The translations under genes were made by a program, and so were the position numbers. Of a stretch of 12,011 nt of DNA, positions 1-6,815 are shown piece after piece. The stretch is taken from contig JBKQWK010000308.1 in the NCBI GenBank assembly GCA_052139595.1, positions 1 to 12,011 on the forward strand, given 5' to 3'. The stretch's first letter is position 1. The number at the start of each line of letters is the position of its first letter. This DNA is from JBKQWK01 sp052139595. GTDB taxonomy: Bacteria > Actinomycetota > Thermoleophilia > UBA2241. The notes under the pieces were generated by a model that was not told the DNA's origin, did not search any database, and worked only from the letters and a program-made list of their open reading frames with translations.

Positions 1-903
1 GTCAATGGTCGCATCGTGCCTCTGCACCACACGCTGCACTCGGGTGAGAGTGTCGAGATCATCACCAGCAAGTCGAGCCGCGGGCCGTCGCGTGACTGGC
101 TGGGCATCGTTGTCACCCCGCGGGCCAAGCAGAAGGTGCGTCAGTTCTTCCGCCGCGAGCAGCGCGAAGATAGCGAGCACTCCGGCCGCGACCTGCTGCA
201 GGAGATGCTGCGCCGCGAAGGTTTGCCGGCGCAGAAGATCCTCAGCGCCAAGATCTTCCCGCAGATCGTCAAGGAGGTCGGTTTTCAGAAGGCTGACGAT
301 CTGTATATCGCCCTCGGCTCGGGCCGTCTGGCGGCGCGCACGGTCGTCAACAAGATTCTGCAGCACGCCGGCACCATGAAAGAGGCAGTGCCCGAAGTTG
401 CCATGCTGCCAACCAAGGCGCCCGAGCTGTCGCAAACGGCTGCTGCCTCAGGTGAGTTCGGCATCTCCGTCGAAGGCATGAGCGACATCGTCGTGCGCAT
501 GGCCAAGTGTTGCAAGCCAATCCCCGGTGACGAGATTGTCGGCTACATCTCGCTCGGTAAGGGCGTGACGATTCACCGTCGCGACTGCAAGAACGCTCGG
601 GCTCTCATGCGCAGTCCCGAGCGCTTCACCAATGTCTCGTGGCAGGGCCTCGGCGGAATGGCATTTCGGGTTGAGGTGCAAATTGAAGCGCTCGACCGTA
701 ACCATCTGCTCGAAGATGTCGCCCGTACCCTCAGCGACTCCGGCGTCAACATTATTACGGGCGTGGTGCAGACCCTGCCCGATGGTGTCGTGCGCGACCG
801 TTTCACGCTCGAAGTCGGCGACGTGCGTCAGCTCGACAATATTCTCGCCAATTTGCGGGCCATTGGCACGGTTTACGATGCCTATCGCGTGGTCGCCAGT
901 TGA
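1..903 (+). CDS. rel: RelA/SpoT-family (p)ppGpp synthetase/hydrolase, C-terminal part (5' end outside window)
   Basis: The frame is open from base 1 to TGA 901-903, giving 300 residues, about the last 40% of a long Rel enzyme (usually 700-800 aa). It makes and/or degrades the alarmone (p)ppGpp; the catalytic domains lie upstream and cannot be judged. The visible part opens in the TGS domain (VNGRIVPLHHTLHSGESVEI), followed by the helical linker (WLGIVVTPRAKQKVRQFF). It then has the conserved-cysteine domain, with Cys-Cys at visible residues 170-171 in RMAKCCKPIPGDEIVGYIS and a TIHRRDC motif, and it ends with an ACT domain from about residue 220 (VEALDRNHLLEDVA-like, SGVNIITG). These regulatory domains bind the ribosome and uncharged tRNA in the family. 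In actinobacteria rel commonly precedes a metallo-hydrolase and hisS, as here. No disruption is visible. Confidence 0.95.
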   Translation, partial: VNGRIVPLHHTLHSGESVEIITSKSSRGPSRDWLGIVVTPRAKQKVRQFFRREQREDSEHSGRDLLQEMLRREGLPAQKILSAKIFPQIVKEVGFQKADDLYIALGSGRLAARTVVNKILQHAGTMKEAVPEVAMLPTKAPELSQTAAASGEFGISVEGMSDIVVRMAKCCKPIPGDEIVGYISLGKGVTIHRRDCKNARALMRSPERFTNVSWQGLGGMAFRVEVQIEALDRNHLLEDVARTLSDSGVNIITGVVQTLPDGVVRDRFTLEVGDVRQLDNILANLRAIGTVYDAYRVVAS

Positions 904-914
904 CGCAGGCAGCG

Positions 915-968
915 CTGGCTCGACGGGCTACCCTGGTTCGACGCTCAGGGCTGGCTCGACGAGCAAGG
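915..968. repeat. Three tandem 18-bp repeats in the rel-hydrolase spacer
   Basis: Three head-to-tail units of exactly 18 bp start at 915, 933 and 951. Each begins CTGGYTCGACG (C, T, C at the variable base), and the remaining seven bases diverge. The repeats fill half of the 114-base spacer between the rel stop and the hydrolase start. The period is a multiple of three and one frame is open across them (Gly-Ser-Thr-like translation), but no start or ribosome site supports translation. Function unknown. Confidence 0.7.
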
Positions 969-1017
969 CCGGCGTTTGATACCGTTTGAGGTTCACGGAC
1001 CCGGCTGGCGAGGAATC

Positions 1018-1671
1018 ATGGCTGACTCACTCGAAGTTTTTCCCCTTGCACTCGGCCCTCTGGGGGCCAACTGTTTCATCGTCGTGAGTGGCGACCAGGC
1101 GTTCGTCGTCGATCCCGGCGATGAGGCTGAGACGATCATCGGCGCGTTCGCAGAACTTGGTTTTGCTCCGCAGGCAATTCTTGTTACGCACGGGCACTTC
1201 GACCATTTTGGCGCCGTTACGCCCCTGGTCGAGAGGTACGATCTGCCGGTCTACGTCGGCGCCGAGGACGCCGCCCAGATGTTAGATCCGAACCTGGGTC
1301 CACTGGCCGGCTTCGACGTCGCGCCGGTTGCCCAGGAGCGCGTGATCAAGATGAGCGGCGAACAGCAGCTTGATCTCTTTGTGCCGGTCACCGCTATCCC
1401 CACGCCGGGCCACTCGCGCGGCTCGTATACCTTTGTCGTCGCCGATCAGCTTTTCAGCGGCGACCTCATCTTTCAGGGCAGCGTCGGCCGTACCGACTTG
1501 CCGGGAGGCTCGACTGACAGCCTGCTCAACAGCATCGCCGACCTCATTCGCCGCTTTCCTCCCGATACGACCGTGCACTGCGGCCATGGGCCCGACACGT
1601 CGCTCGGCCGTGAGCTGGCCCTGAACCCGTTTCTTTCGCCATTGCGCTACGATCCTGGGTACCACTGGTGA
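1018..1671 (+). CDS. Metallo-beta-lactamase-fold hydrolase, glyoxalase II-like
   Basis: A 217-aa single-domain protein of the glyoxalase II/YcbL type. The metal ligands are visible: THGHFDH with His58, His60, Asp62 and His63, then His132 (TPGHSRGS), Asp149 (FSGDLIF) and His190 (HCGHGPDT). This set predicts a dinuclear metal site (usually zinc or iron) and hydrolysis of a thioester such as S-lactoylglutathione or a related substrate. Actinobacteria often lack glutathione, so the true substrate is open. ATG 1018 is chosen because a GAGGA ribosome site precedes it and the N-terminus then matches family length; an in-frame TTG at 976 would add 14 unlikely residues. Its TGA overlaps the hisS GTG (GTGA), so the two are probably coupled. 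The same hydrolase sits between rel and hisS in many Gram-positive genomes. Confidence 0.9.
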   Translation: MADSLEVFPLALGPLGANCFIVVSGDQAFVVDPGDEAETIIGAFAELGFAPQAILVTHGHFDHFGAVTPLVERYDLPVYVGAEDAAQMLDPNLGPLAGFDVAPVAQERVIKMSGEQQLDLFVPVTAIPTPGHSRGSYTFVVADQLFSGDLIFQGSVGRTDLPGGSTDSLLNSIADLIRRFPPDTTVHCGHGPDTSLGRELALNPFLSPLRYDPGYHW

Positions 1672-2939
1672 ACGGTCCGCGGGCGCCCAAAGGCACGTAC
1701 GATCTTCTGCCCAGCGACGCGGCCCGTCGCGACGACATCGTCACCACGGCGGCTGCGGTTTTCGCCGCCTACGGCTATCAGCACATCGTTACGCCCGACT
1801 TCGAAGATACAGCGTTATTCGAGCGCGGCGTTGGCGCTGCCACCGACATCGTGCGTAAAGAGATGTACACCTTTGCCGACCGTGGTGATCGCTCACTGAC
1901 ACTGCGACCCGAGGGAACGGCGCCGATATGCCGTGCCTACGTCGAGCACGGTATGCACAAGTGGCCGCAACCGGTGAAGCTGTGGTACTACGCGCCGATG
2001 TTTCGCTATGAGCGGCCGCAGGCTGGCCGCTATCGCCAGCACTATCAGCTCGGCGCCGAGGCAATCGGCTCAGGCGAGGCGCTCGTCGACGCCGAAATCA
2101 TGAGTCTGCTGGCGCAGATCCTGGCTGAAGTCGGCGTTGGCGGCGTGCGCTTGCTCGTCAACAGCATGGGCGACAAAGAGTGCCGGCCGGCGTACGTGGC
2201 ACGCCTGCGCGAGTACCTGGGCGCACATGAGCAGGAGCTATGCGGTGAGTGCCGCGAGCGCATGCAGCTCAATCCCTTGCGCACGTTTGACTGCAAGGTC
2301 GAGTCTTGTCGAGCAGTGCTCGACAAGGCGCCGCGGGTCGTCGACCATCTCTGCCCCTCGTGTCGCGAACACTTTGACCAGGTTCTCGGTCACCTGGATC
2401 GTGCTGGGCTGCAGCCCGAACTCGACTTCAGGTTGGTGCGCGGCCTCGACTACTACACTCGTACCACGTTTGAGTTTCAATCTGCGGCGCTCGGTGGTGC
2501 TCAGAACGCCGTTGGCGGCGGCGGCCGTTACGACGGCCTGGTGGCCGAGGTCGGCGGCGCCGATACGCCCGGTGTGGGTTTCGGCTCCGGTCTGGAGCGC
2601 ATTACGCTGGCGATTGAGGATGATGCGGTCGAAGGGAGCGCGCTCGACGCCTACTTCGTCTGCCACGATGAGGCTGCTCGCGGCGAGGCCTTTGCCGGCG
2701 CGCAGCGCCTGCGTCGCGAGCTGTTGCTCGAGGTTGATCTCGACTTGGCCGGTCGCAGCGTCAAAGGGCAGCTCAAGCAGGCCGCGCGCACGAGGGCCGA
2801 TGTGGTCGTCCAGCTCGGCTTGCCCGACCTGGCCGCCGGCCAGGCGCGGCTGCGCCTGCCGGCCGCCCGCGACGAGGTCGATGTACCCCTCGGCGATCTC
2901 GTCGCCTGGTTCAAACATCGTCATGCGAAGGAGGCCTGA
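1668..2939 (+). CDS. hisS: Histidyl-tRNA synthetase
   Basis: A 423-aa class II synthetase that charges tRNA-His with histidine in the cytoplasm; the length is normal. Landmarks in order: the N-terminal RAPKGTYDLLP (residues 5-15); motif 1 region around 40-60; TLRPEGTAP (78-86); motif 2 MFRYERPQAGRYRQHYQLGAE (111-131, broken here only for naming); the histidine-specific LVRGLDYYTRTTFE (256-269); GGGGRYDGL (283-291); motif 3 GVGFGSGLERI (302-312); and a C-terminal anticodon-binding domain from about 325. The Cys pairs C192/C195 and C229/C232, plus C209 and C214, lie in the insertion domain and resemble the zinc-like cysteines found in many bacterial HisRS. Translation starts at GTG 1668 inside the stop of the preceding hydrolase gene. 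Its TGA overlaps the aspS ATG (TGATG), and AAGGAGG (2928-2934) inside its 3' end serves aspS. Confidence 0.98.
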   Translation: MNGPRAPKGTYDLLPSDAARRDDIVTTAAAVFAAYGYQHIVTPDFEDTALFERGVGAATDIVRKEMYTFADRGDRSLTLRPEGTAPICRAYVEHGMHKWPQPVKLWYYAPMFRYERPQAGRYRQHYQLGAEAIGSGEALVDAEIMSLLAQILAEVGVGGVRLLVNSMGDKECRPAYVARLREYLGAHEQELCGECRERMQLNPLRTFDCKVESCRAVLDKAPRVVDHLCPSCREHFDQVLGHLDRAGLQPELDFRLVRGLDYYTRTTFEFQSAALGGAQNAVGGGGRYDGLVAEVGGADTPGVGFGSGLERITLAIEDDAVEGSALDAYFVCHDEAARGEAFAGAQRLRRELLLEVDLDLAGRSVKGQLKQAARTRADVVVQLGLPDLAAGQARLRLPAARDEVDVPLGDLVAWFKHRHAKEA

Positions 2940-4699
2940 TGCTGCGCAATGCCCTTGCCGGCGAGCTGCGGCCCACTCATGTGGGCAGTACCGTCCGACT
3001 CGCCGGCTGGGTCGCTCGCCGGCGCGATCACGGCAACCTCATTTTCGTCGACGTGCGCGACCGTAGCGGTCTCGTGCAGCTGGTTTTTGACCCATCCAAG
3101 CAGGCGGCGGCGCATGCCCTGGCTGAAACGCTGCGCAGCGAATACGTGATTGCTGTGAGCGGTACCGTCGTCGCCCGCTCGCCGGAGACGGTGAATCCGA
3201 ATCTGGCCAGCGGAGCGGTCGAAGTCGCCGTCGCCGCCGCTGAGCTGCTGAACGCCGCTAAGACGCCGCCCTTTGGCCTCGAAGAAGAGGACGATGTCGC
3301 CGACGAAACGTTGCGCCTCAGATACCGCTACCTCGATCTGCGCCGCCCGCGGCTGCTGGCCAACCTCGAGTTGCGCCACAAGGCCGTTCAGGCCGCCCGC
3401 GCCTATCTCAACGAGCAGCGGTTTCTGGAGGTAGAAACGCCGTATCTGACCAAGTCGTCGCCCGAAGGCGCACGTGACTTTCTCGTGCCTTCGCGTTTGC
3501 AGACGGGCAAGTTCTATGCTCTGCCGCAGTCGCCACAGATGTTCAAGCAGATCCTCATGGTGGCCGGCGTCGACCGTTACTACCAGATCGCCCGCTGTTT
3601 TCGCGACGAAGATCTGCGCGCCGATCGCCAGCCCGAGCACACGCAGATCGACGCCGAGATGTCGTTCATGAGCGCCGCCGAGATCAGAGCCCTGCTCGAG
3701 GGTCTCATGGCGGCGATGTTTGCCGGCGTTGGTGAGGAGCCGCCGTTGCTGCCGCTGCCGACGCTCACCTATGACGAGGCGATGCTGCGCTACGGGTCGG
3801 ACAAGCCTGACCTGCGCTACGGTTTTGCCGTCGATGACTTGACCGATATGTTTGGCGACAGCGGTTTTCAGGTGTTTCGCGGCGCCGTCGTCGCGGGCGG
3901 GGTGGTGCGCGCGATCCGGGCTCCCGGCGGTGCTGCTCTGAGCCGTGCGCAGATCGATCGTTTGACCGATCACGCCAAGGAGAATGGCGCCAAGGGCATG
4001 GCGTACGTGTTCGTCGAGGAGGGCCGCACGTTGCGCGGCCCGATCGTGAAGTTTCTCAGTCCTGACGAGCAGACGGCGATTGTTACGCGCACGCAGGCCG
4101 AAGCGGGCGACCTGGTCGTTTTCGCCGCCGACCAGGCTGCGGCGGCAGCCAAAGTCCTCGGCGCCTTGCGACTGCAACTGATTGCCCTTCTGGCCCCGGC
4201 GCCGACGGCGCCTTGGGCTCTGCTCTGGGTCGTTGACTTTCCTCTCTTTGAGATTGACAGCGAAAGCGGTCGCCTGACGTACGGTCACAATCCGTTTAGT
4301 TTGCCGACCGACGAAACGCTGGCCTTTATCGACAGTGAGCCGCTCAAGGTGCGCGGGGCACAGTACGATCTGGTGCTTAACGGTGTCGAGCTCGGCTCAG
4401 GTTCCCTACGCAACCACCGCGCCGACCTGCAACGCAGGGTTCTGCATGTGCTCGGCTATGACGATGAGCGCATCGAAGCCGCCTTCGGCTGGTTTCTCGA
4501 GGCGCTCGACTACGGTGCGCCGCCGCACGGGGGCATCGGCCTCGGCCTCGATCGCATCGTCACGCTGCTGGCCGGCGAGAGTTCGATTCGCGAAATGATC
4601 GCCTTTCCCAAGACGGCCTCGGGCGCCGACCTCATGACCGGTGCGCCGGGCGTCGTCGACGCCGGGCAGCTGAAGGAACTTCGCCTGCGGCTCGGCTGA
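2939..4699 (+). CDS. aspS: Aspartyl-tRNA synthetase, bacterial type, probably non-discriminating
   Basis: A 586-aa class IIb synthetase of usual bacterial length (580-600). It has an N-terminal OB-fold anticodon-binding domain (about 1-105, GWVARRRDHGNLIFVDVRDR), motif 1 (FLEVETPYL, from residue 162), the flipping loop TKSSPEGARDF, motif 2 (CFRDEDLRADR, Phe221-Arg222), a GAD insert in the middle, and motif 3 (GLGLDRIVTLL, Arg539). His31 in RRRDHG is the residue associated with non-discriminating enzymes that also charge tRNA-Asn, where Escherichia coli has Leu. The second marker position holds Glu83, neither the Gly of non-discriminating nor the Lys of discriminating enzymes, so this reading is tentative. 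It would require GatCAB elsewhere in the genome. The strong AAGGAGG lies four bases before the ATG, which overlaps the hisS stop. Confidence 0.98.
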   Translation: MLRNALAGELRPTHVGSTVRLAGWVARRRDHGNLIFVDVRDRSGLVQLVFDPSKQAAAHALAETLRSEYVIAVSGTVVARSPETVNPNLASGAVEVAVAAAELLNAAKTPPFGLEEEDDVADETLRLRYRYLDLRRPRLLANLELRHKAVQAARAYLNEQRFLEVETPYLTKSSPEGARDFLVPSRLQTGKFYALPQSPQMFKQILMVAGVDRYYQIARCFRDEDLRADRQPEHTQIDAEMSFMSAAEIRALLEGLMAAMFAGVGEEPPLLPLPTLTYDEAMLRYGSDKPDLRYGFAVDDLTDMFGDSGFQVFRGAVVAGGVVRAIRAPGGAALSRAQIDRLTDHAKENGAKGMAYVFVEEGRTLRGPIVKFLSPDEQTAIVTRTQAEAGDLVVFAADQAAAAAKVLGALRLQLIALLAPAPTAPWALLWVVDFPLFEIDSESGRLTYGHNPFSLPTDETLAFIDSEPLKVRGAQYDLVLNGVELGSGSLRNHRADLQRRVLHVLGYDDERIEAAFGWFLEALDYGAPPHGGIGLGLDRIVTLLAGESSIREMIAFPKTASGADLMTGAPGVVDAGQLKELRLRLG

Positions 4700-4702
4700 G
4701 TC

Positions 4703-4761
4703 GGCGCCGCTATTCTGCGCGAACGGTGCGTATGGGCCGGCGGCGCCGTCACGCGCGAACG
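4703..4761. repeat. Imperfect two-copy direct repeat just after aspS
   Basis: GGCGCCG followed by CGCGAACG occurs twice: 4703-4709 with 4718-4725, and 4742-4748 with 4754-4761; the inner gaps are 8 and 5 bases. GGCGCCG of copy one can also pair with CGGCGCC of copy two to form a 7-bp stem with a long loop. It could contribute to aspS transcript end stability, but there is no T-run and the function is unknown. Confidence 0.45.
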
Positions 4762-4841
4762 CTGGCCGGGACGCTGGATTTGAGCCGGCGCTGGGTCACG
4801 CGCCGACCTTGGCTATCGTCTCCGGTGACGAACGATGGCAG

Positions 4842-4880
4842 AAGGTCGAGCCGTTTGGTAAAATCAGCGGGCTCGACCTT
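4842..4880. repeat. Perfect 11-bp inverted repeat enclosing a TAAAAT box
   Basis: AAGGTCGAGCC (4842-4852) and GGCTCGACCTT (4870-4880) are exact reverse complements separated by 17 bases. The spacer carries TGGTAAAAT (4856-4864), which looks like an extended -10 promoter element; ATGGCA (4835-4840) is a weak -35 candidate 18 bases upstream. Two readings fit: an operator whose arms flank a promoter, or an RNA stem with an AU-rich loop. TTGGCT (4809-4814) and AGCCAA (4905-4910) could close a larger fold of about 100 nt around it. Confidence 0.6.
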
Positions 4881-4967
4881 GTGCGTGACCTCGTGGCATT
4901 TTTGAGCCAACACGAATGCCTAGGGAGTTCGACTTTGCTTGGCCCGTGGGCCGGCGATAGGGCACCC

Positions 4968-4983
4968 ACCTGCAACTGCAGGT
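4968..4983. repeat. Short perfect inverted repeat ACCTGCA-AC-TGCAGGT
   Basis: Two 7-base arms, exact reverse complements, flank two bases. As RNA this would be a 6-bp hairpin with an AACT loop; as DNA it has the size of a dimeric repressor site. An A-rich stretch (TTCAAAAACAG) follows, but there is no T-run, so it is not a classical terminator on the + strand. Role unknown. Confidence 0.45.
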
Positions 4984-5160
4984 TCAAAAACAGAGCGAGC
5001 ACGGCAAGGTGGAGCATTTCTTTCTGACGGGCGCTGCCGCAGGTGGCACGGCGCTCAGATGTCAGCCTCACGTCGACATCGGCGTCGCGAGGGTGTTACG
5101 CCGTCAGCGTCACCGGGCGGAGGCGCTCCTCCAAGTGCGACTCCAGCATGATTCCGTTGT

Positions 5161-5188
5161 TTGAGGTCTCGCCCGACTGTGGTACCAT
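5161..5188 (+). promoter_or_regulatory. Predicted promoter of the isc operon
   Basis: TTGAGG (5161-5166) and TACCAT (5183-5188) fit -35 and -10 hexamers of the housekeeping sigma factor with a 16-base spacer. TGG directly before the -10 gives an extended -10 (TGGTACCAT). The transcription start would fall near 5195, inside the operator described next, about 50 bases before the Rrf2 GTG. This is a consensus match only. Confidence 0.5.
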
Positions 5189-5213
5189 AATCCCTACTGA
5201 ATCAGTTGGCTTT
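5189..5213. promoter_or_regulatory. IscR type-1-like operator overlapping the predicted transcription start
   Basis: An inverted repeat centred on A5201 has arms CCTACTGA and TCAGTTGG with one mismatched pair. Set against the Escherichia coli type-1 IscR site as I remember it (ATASYYGACTRWWWYAGTCRRSTAT), 20 of 25 positions agree; mismatches are at positions 2, 3, 7, 19 and 24. It directly overlaps the predicted start of transcription of a gene for an Rrf2 protein with IscR-like cysteines, which fits autorepression by the Fe-S form of that regulator. Confidence 0.6.
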
Positions 5214-5247
5214 TCCTGATGGTGTGATTGTACGTAAGTGAGGTACG

Positions 5248-5661
5248 GTGCGAATTTCGTCGCGCTGCCGATACGGAGTCCGAGCGATGGTCTATCTAGC
5301 CGAACGCGGCGACGATCATCCGGTGCCGCTTTCGGCGATTGCGCGCAGTGAAGGTATCCCGACGGCGTTTCTGGAGCGGATTCTCGGTGAGTTGCGCAAC
5401 GCCGGCCTGGTGCTCACTGCTCGCGGTGTTACGGGCGGCTATCGTCTGGCGCGTTCGGCCGAGGAAATCTCGGTTGCCGATGTCGTCAATGCACTCGAAA
5501 GGTCGCGGCCGCTGGTCGACTGCGTACCCGACGAAAAGGGCTGTGAGCGGTCAGACAGTTGCCGGTCGCGGCTTGTCTGGCAGCGTTTGGACGATGCCGT
5601 CAGCGGAGCACTCGGCGGCATTACATTGGCAGAGTTGAAAGTGGAGGCTACGGCGAGATGA
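5248..5661 (+). CDS. iscR: Rrf2-family transcriptional regulator, IscR-like
   Basis: A 137-aa DNA-binding protein with the Rrf2 winged helix-turn-helix at the N-terminus (residues 1-80: RISSRCRYGVRAMVYLA, the recognition-helix region IPTAFLERILGELRNAGL, and the wing RGVTGGYRLA). Three cysteines, C92, C99 and C105, sit where IscR holds its [2Fe-2S] cluster, with spacing C-x6-C-x5-C against C-x5-C-x5-C in Escherichia coli IscR. The fourth IscR ligand, a His three residues after the last Cys, is Arg here, so cluster ligation may differ. It probably senses Fe-S status and represses its own operon through the site at 5189-5213. GTG 5248 gives the standard family N-terminus and has GTGAGG (5238-5243) upstream. 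The gene overlaps iscS by four bases (ATGA). Confidence 0.9.
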   Translation: MRISSRCRYGVRAMVYLAERGDDHPVPLSAIARSEGIPTAFLERILGELRNAGLVLTARGVTGGYRLARSAEEISVADVVNALERSRPLVDCVPDEKGCERSDSCRSRLVWQRLDDAVSGALGGITLAELKVEATAR

Positions 5662-6815
5662 AAGAAGTGTATTTCGATCACGCGGCAACGACGGCCGTCG
5701 ACGAACGCGTGCTGGCGCAGATGCTGCCCTATTTTAGCGAGCGTTACGGCAATGCCTCCGAGCTGCATGGCCTTGGCCAGGAGGCGCGCGCGGCCGTTGA
5801 GACGGCGCGCGCCGACGTCGCCGCCGCTCTTGGTGCCAGTGAAAAAGAGATCATCTTTACCAGCGGCGGCACCGAGTCAGACAACATGGCGCTCATCGGC
5901 TACTTGCAGCGCTTCGAACCGGGTCACCTGGTAACCAGTGCCATCGAGCATCCGGCAGTTGGTGAAGCAGCCCGTTATTTGCAGCGGCAGGGCTGGGAGG
6001 TCACCTATGTGGGTGTCGATGGCGATGGCCTGATCGACATCGATGAGTACGAGCAGGCGTTTCGCAGTGACACGCGACTGGCCTCCGTGATGATGGCCAA
6101 TAACGTCGTCGGCACCGTGCAGCCGATCAAGGATCTGGCCCGCATCGCCCACGAAAAAGGCGCCGTTTTTCACACCGATGCGGTGCAGGCAGCCGGCTCT
6201 CTGCCGATCGACGTCGCCGACCTGGGTGTTGATCTGCTCAGTATCAGCGGACACAAGTTTTACGGTCCCAAAGGCATCGGCGCCATTTACATTCGCCGTG
6301 GCACGCGCATGGCCGCGATTCTGCACGGCGGTGGCCACGAGCGGCGTTTGCGCTCGGGCACCGAGAACACGCCCGGCATTGTCGGCCTTGCGGCAGCGCT
6401 GACGCTGGCCGTGGCTGAGATGCCGACGACGGGACCGCGGCTGGCAGCGCTGCGCGACCGGGCGCTCGATGGTGTTGTCGCCGCTGTGCCCGACGTCATC
6501 GCGCTCGGGCACCGTCAGGATCGCTTGCCCGGCAACGTCGCCTTTACCGTGCGCTACATTGAGGGCGAGTCGATGTTGCTGCAACTCGATCAGAAGGGCA
6601 TCGCCGTCAGCAGCGGCTCTGCCTGCGCCAGTGGCTCACTCGAGCCGTCGCACGTGATTCTTGCTCTCGGCCTTGGCGCCGAGGAGGCTCACGGCAGTCT
6701 GCGCCTCTCGTTGGGGCGCGAGAACACGGTCGAGGAGATCGACTACTTTCTCGAGGTGTTCCCGCCGATCGTCGAGAAACTGCGGCAGATGAGTCCGCTC
6801 TACGTGAAGGGATGA
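5658..6815 (+). CDS. iscS: Cysteine desulfurase, IscS/NifS type
   Basis: A 385-aa pyridoxal-phosphate enzyme that takes sulfur from cysteine as an enzyme-bound persulfide and passes it to IscU and MnmA. Visible landmarks are the N-terminal YFDHAATT, TSGGTESDN (68-76), the cofactor-stacking His98 (AIEHPAV), TDAVQAAG, the cofactor lysine Lys200 in SGHKFYGPKG, RSGTEN, and the catalytic Cys323 in SSGSACASGS. The extended loop around Cys323 is the mobile loop of group I desulfurases, which deliver sulfur to several partners. The usual NNE(I/V)GT motif reads NNVVGT, losing the Glu next to the cofactor-contacting Asn. ATG 5658 is chosen over earlier in-frame starts because it gives the family N-terminus, overlaps the regulator stop as ATGA, and has GGAGG at 5643-5647. 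The stop overlaps iscU by four bases. Confidence 0.97.
   Translation: MKEVYFDHAATTAVDERVLAQMLPYFSERYGNASELHGLGQEARAAVETARADVAAALGASEKEIIFTSGGTESDNMALIGYLQRFEPGHLVTSAIEHPAVGEAARYLQRQGWEVTYVGVDGDGLIDIDEYEQAFRSDTRLASVMMANNVVGTVQPIKDLARIAHEKGAVFHTDAVQAAGSLPIDVADLGVDLLSISGHKFYGPKGIGAIYIRRGTRMAAILHGGGHERRLRSGTENTPGIVGLAAALTLAVAEMPTTGPRLAALRDRALDGVVAAVPDVIALGHRQDRLPGNVAFTVRYIEGESMLLQLDQKGIAVSSGSACASGSLEPSHVILALGLGAEEAHGSLRLSLGRENTVEEIDYFLEVFPPIVEKLRQMSPLYVKG

Larger units (their letters stand above)
4700..5247. other. 548-base gene-free region between aspS and the isc operon
   Basis: No convincing protein gene is seen on either strand; frames open here are short, start at weak codons and have no family resemblance. 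The region holds two copies of a GGCGCCG...CGCGAACG element (4703-4761), a perfect 11-bp inverted repeat around TAAAAT (4842-4880), a wider possible closing stem TTGGCT/AGCCAA (4809-4814 with 4905-4910), a GGCCCGTGGGCC palindrome (4941-4952), an inverted repeat at 4968-4983, hairpins at 5092-5114 (GGTG-ACGC/GCGT-CACC) and 5119-5132 (GGAGG/CCTCC), and the isc promoter and operator near its 3' end. No classical hairpin-plus-T-run terminator for aspS is visible. A small structured RNA is possible but I recognise no known family. Confidence 0.6.

Noticed and set aside
2921..4288. Long 455-codon open frame on the minus strand opposite aspS
   Set aside because: The plus strand encodes an intact aspS; the antisense frame resembles no family and is a usual product of GC-rich codon bias.
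4981..4997. GGTTCAAAAAC resembling a tRNA or tmRNA T-loop
   Set aside because: The flanking bases do not form a T-stem and no acceptor stem, anticodon arm or CCA is found.
4809..5027. 72-codon plus-strand frame starting TTG in the aspS-isc spacer
   Set aside because: It has a weak start, no ribosome site, no family resemblance, and overlaps strong inverted repeats.
5119..5132. GGAGG-CGCT-CCTCC hairpin as a terminator
   Set aside because: There is no T-run after it and the stem is only five base pairs.
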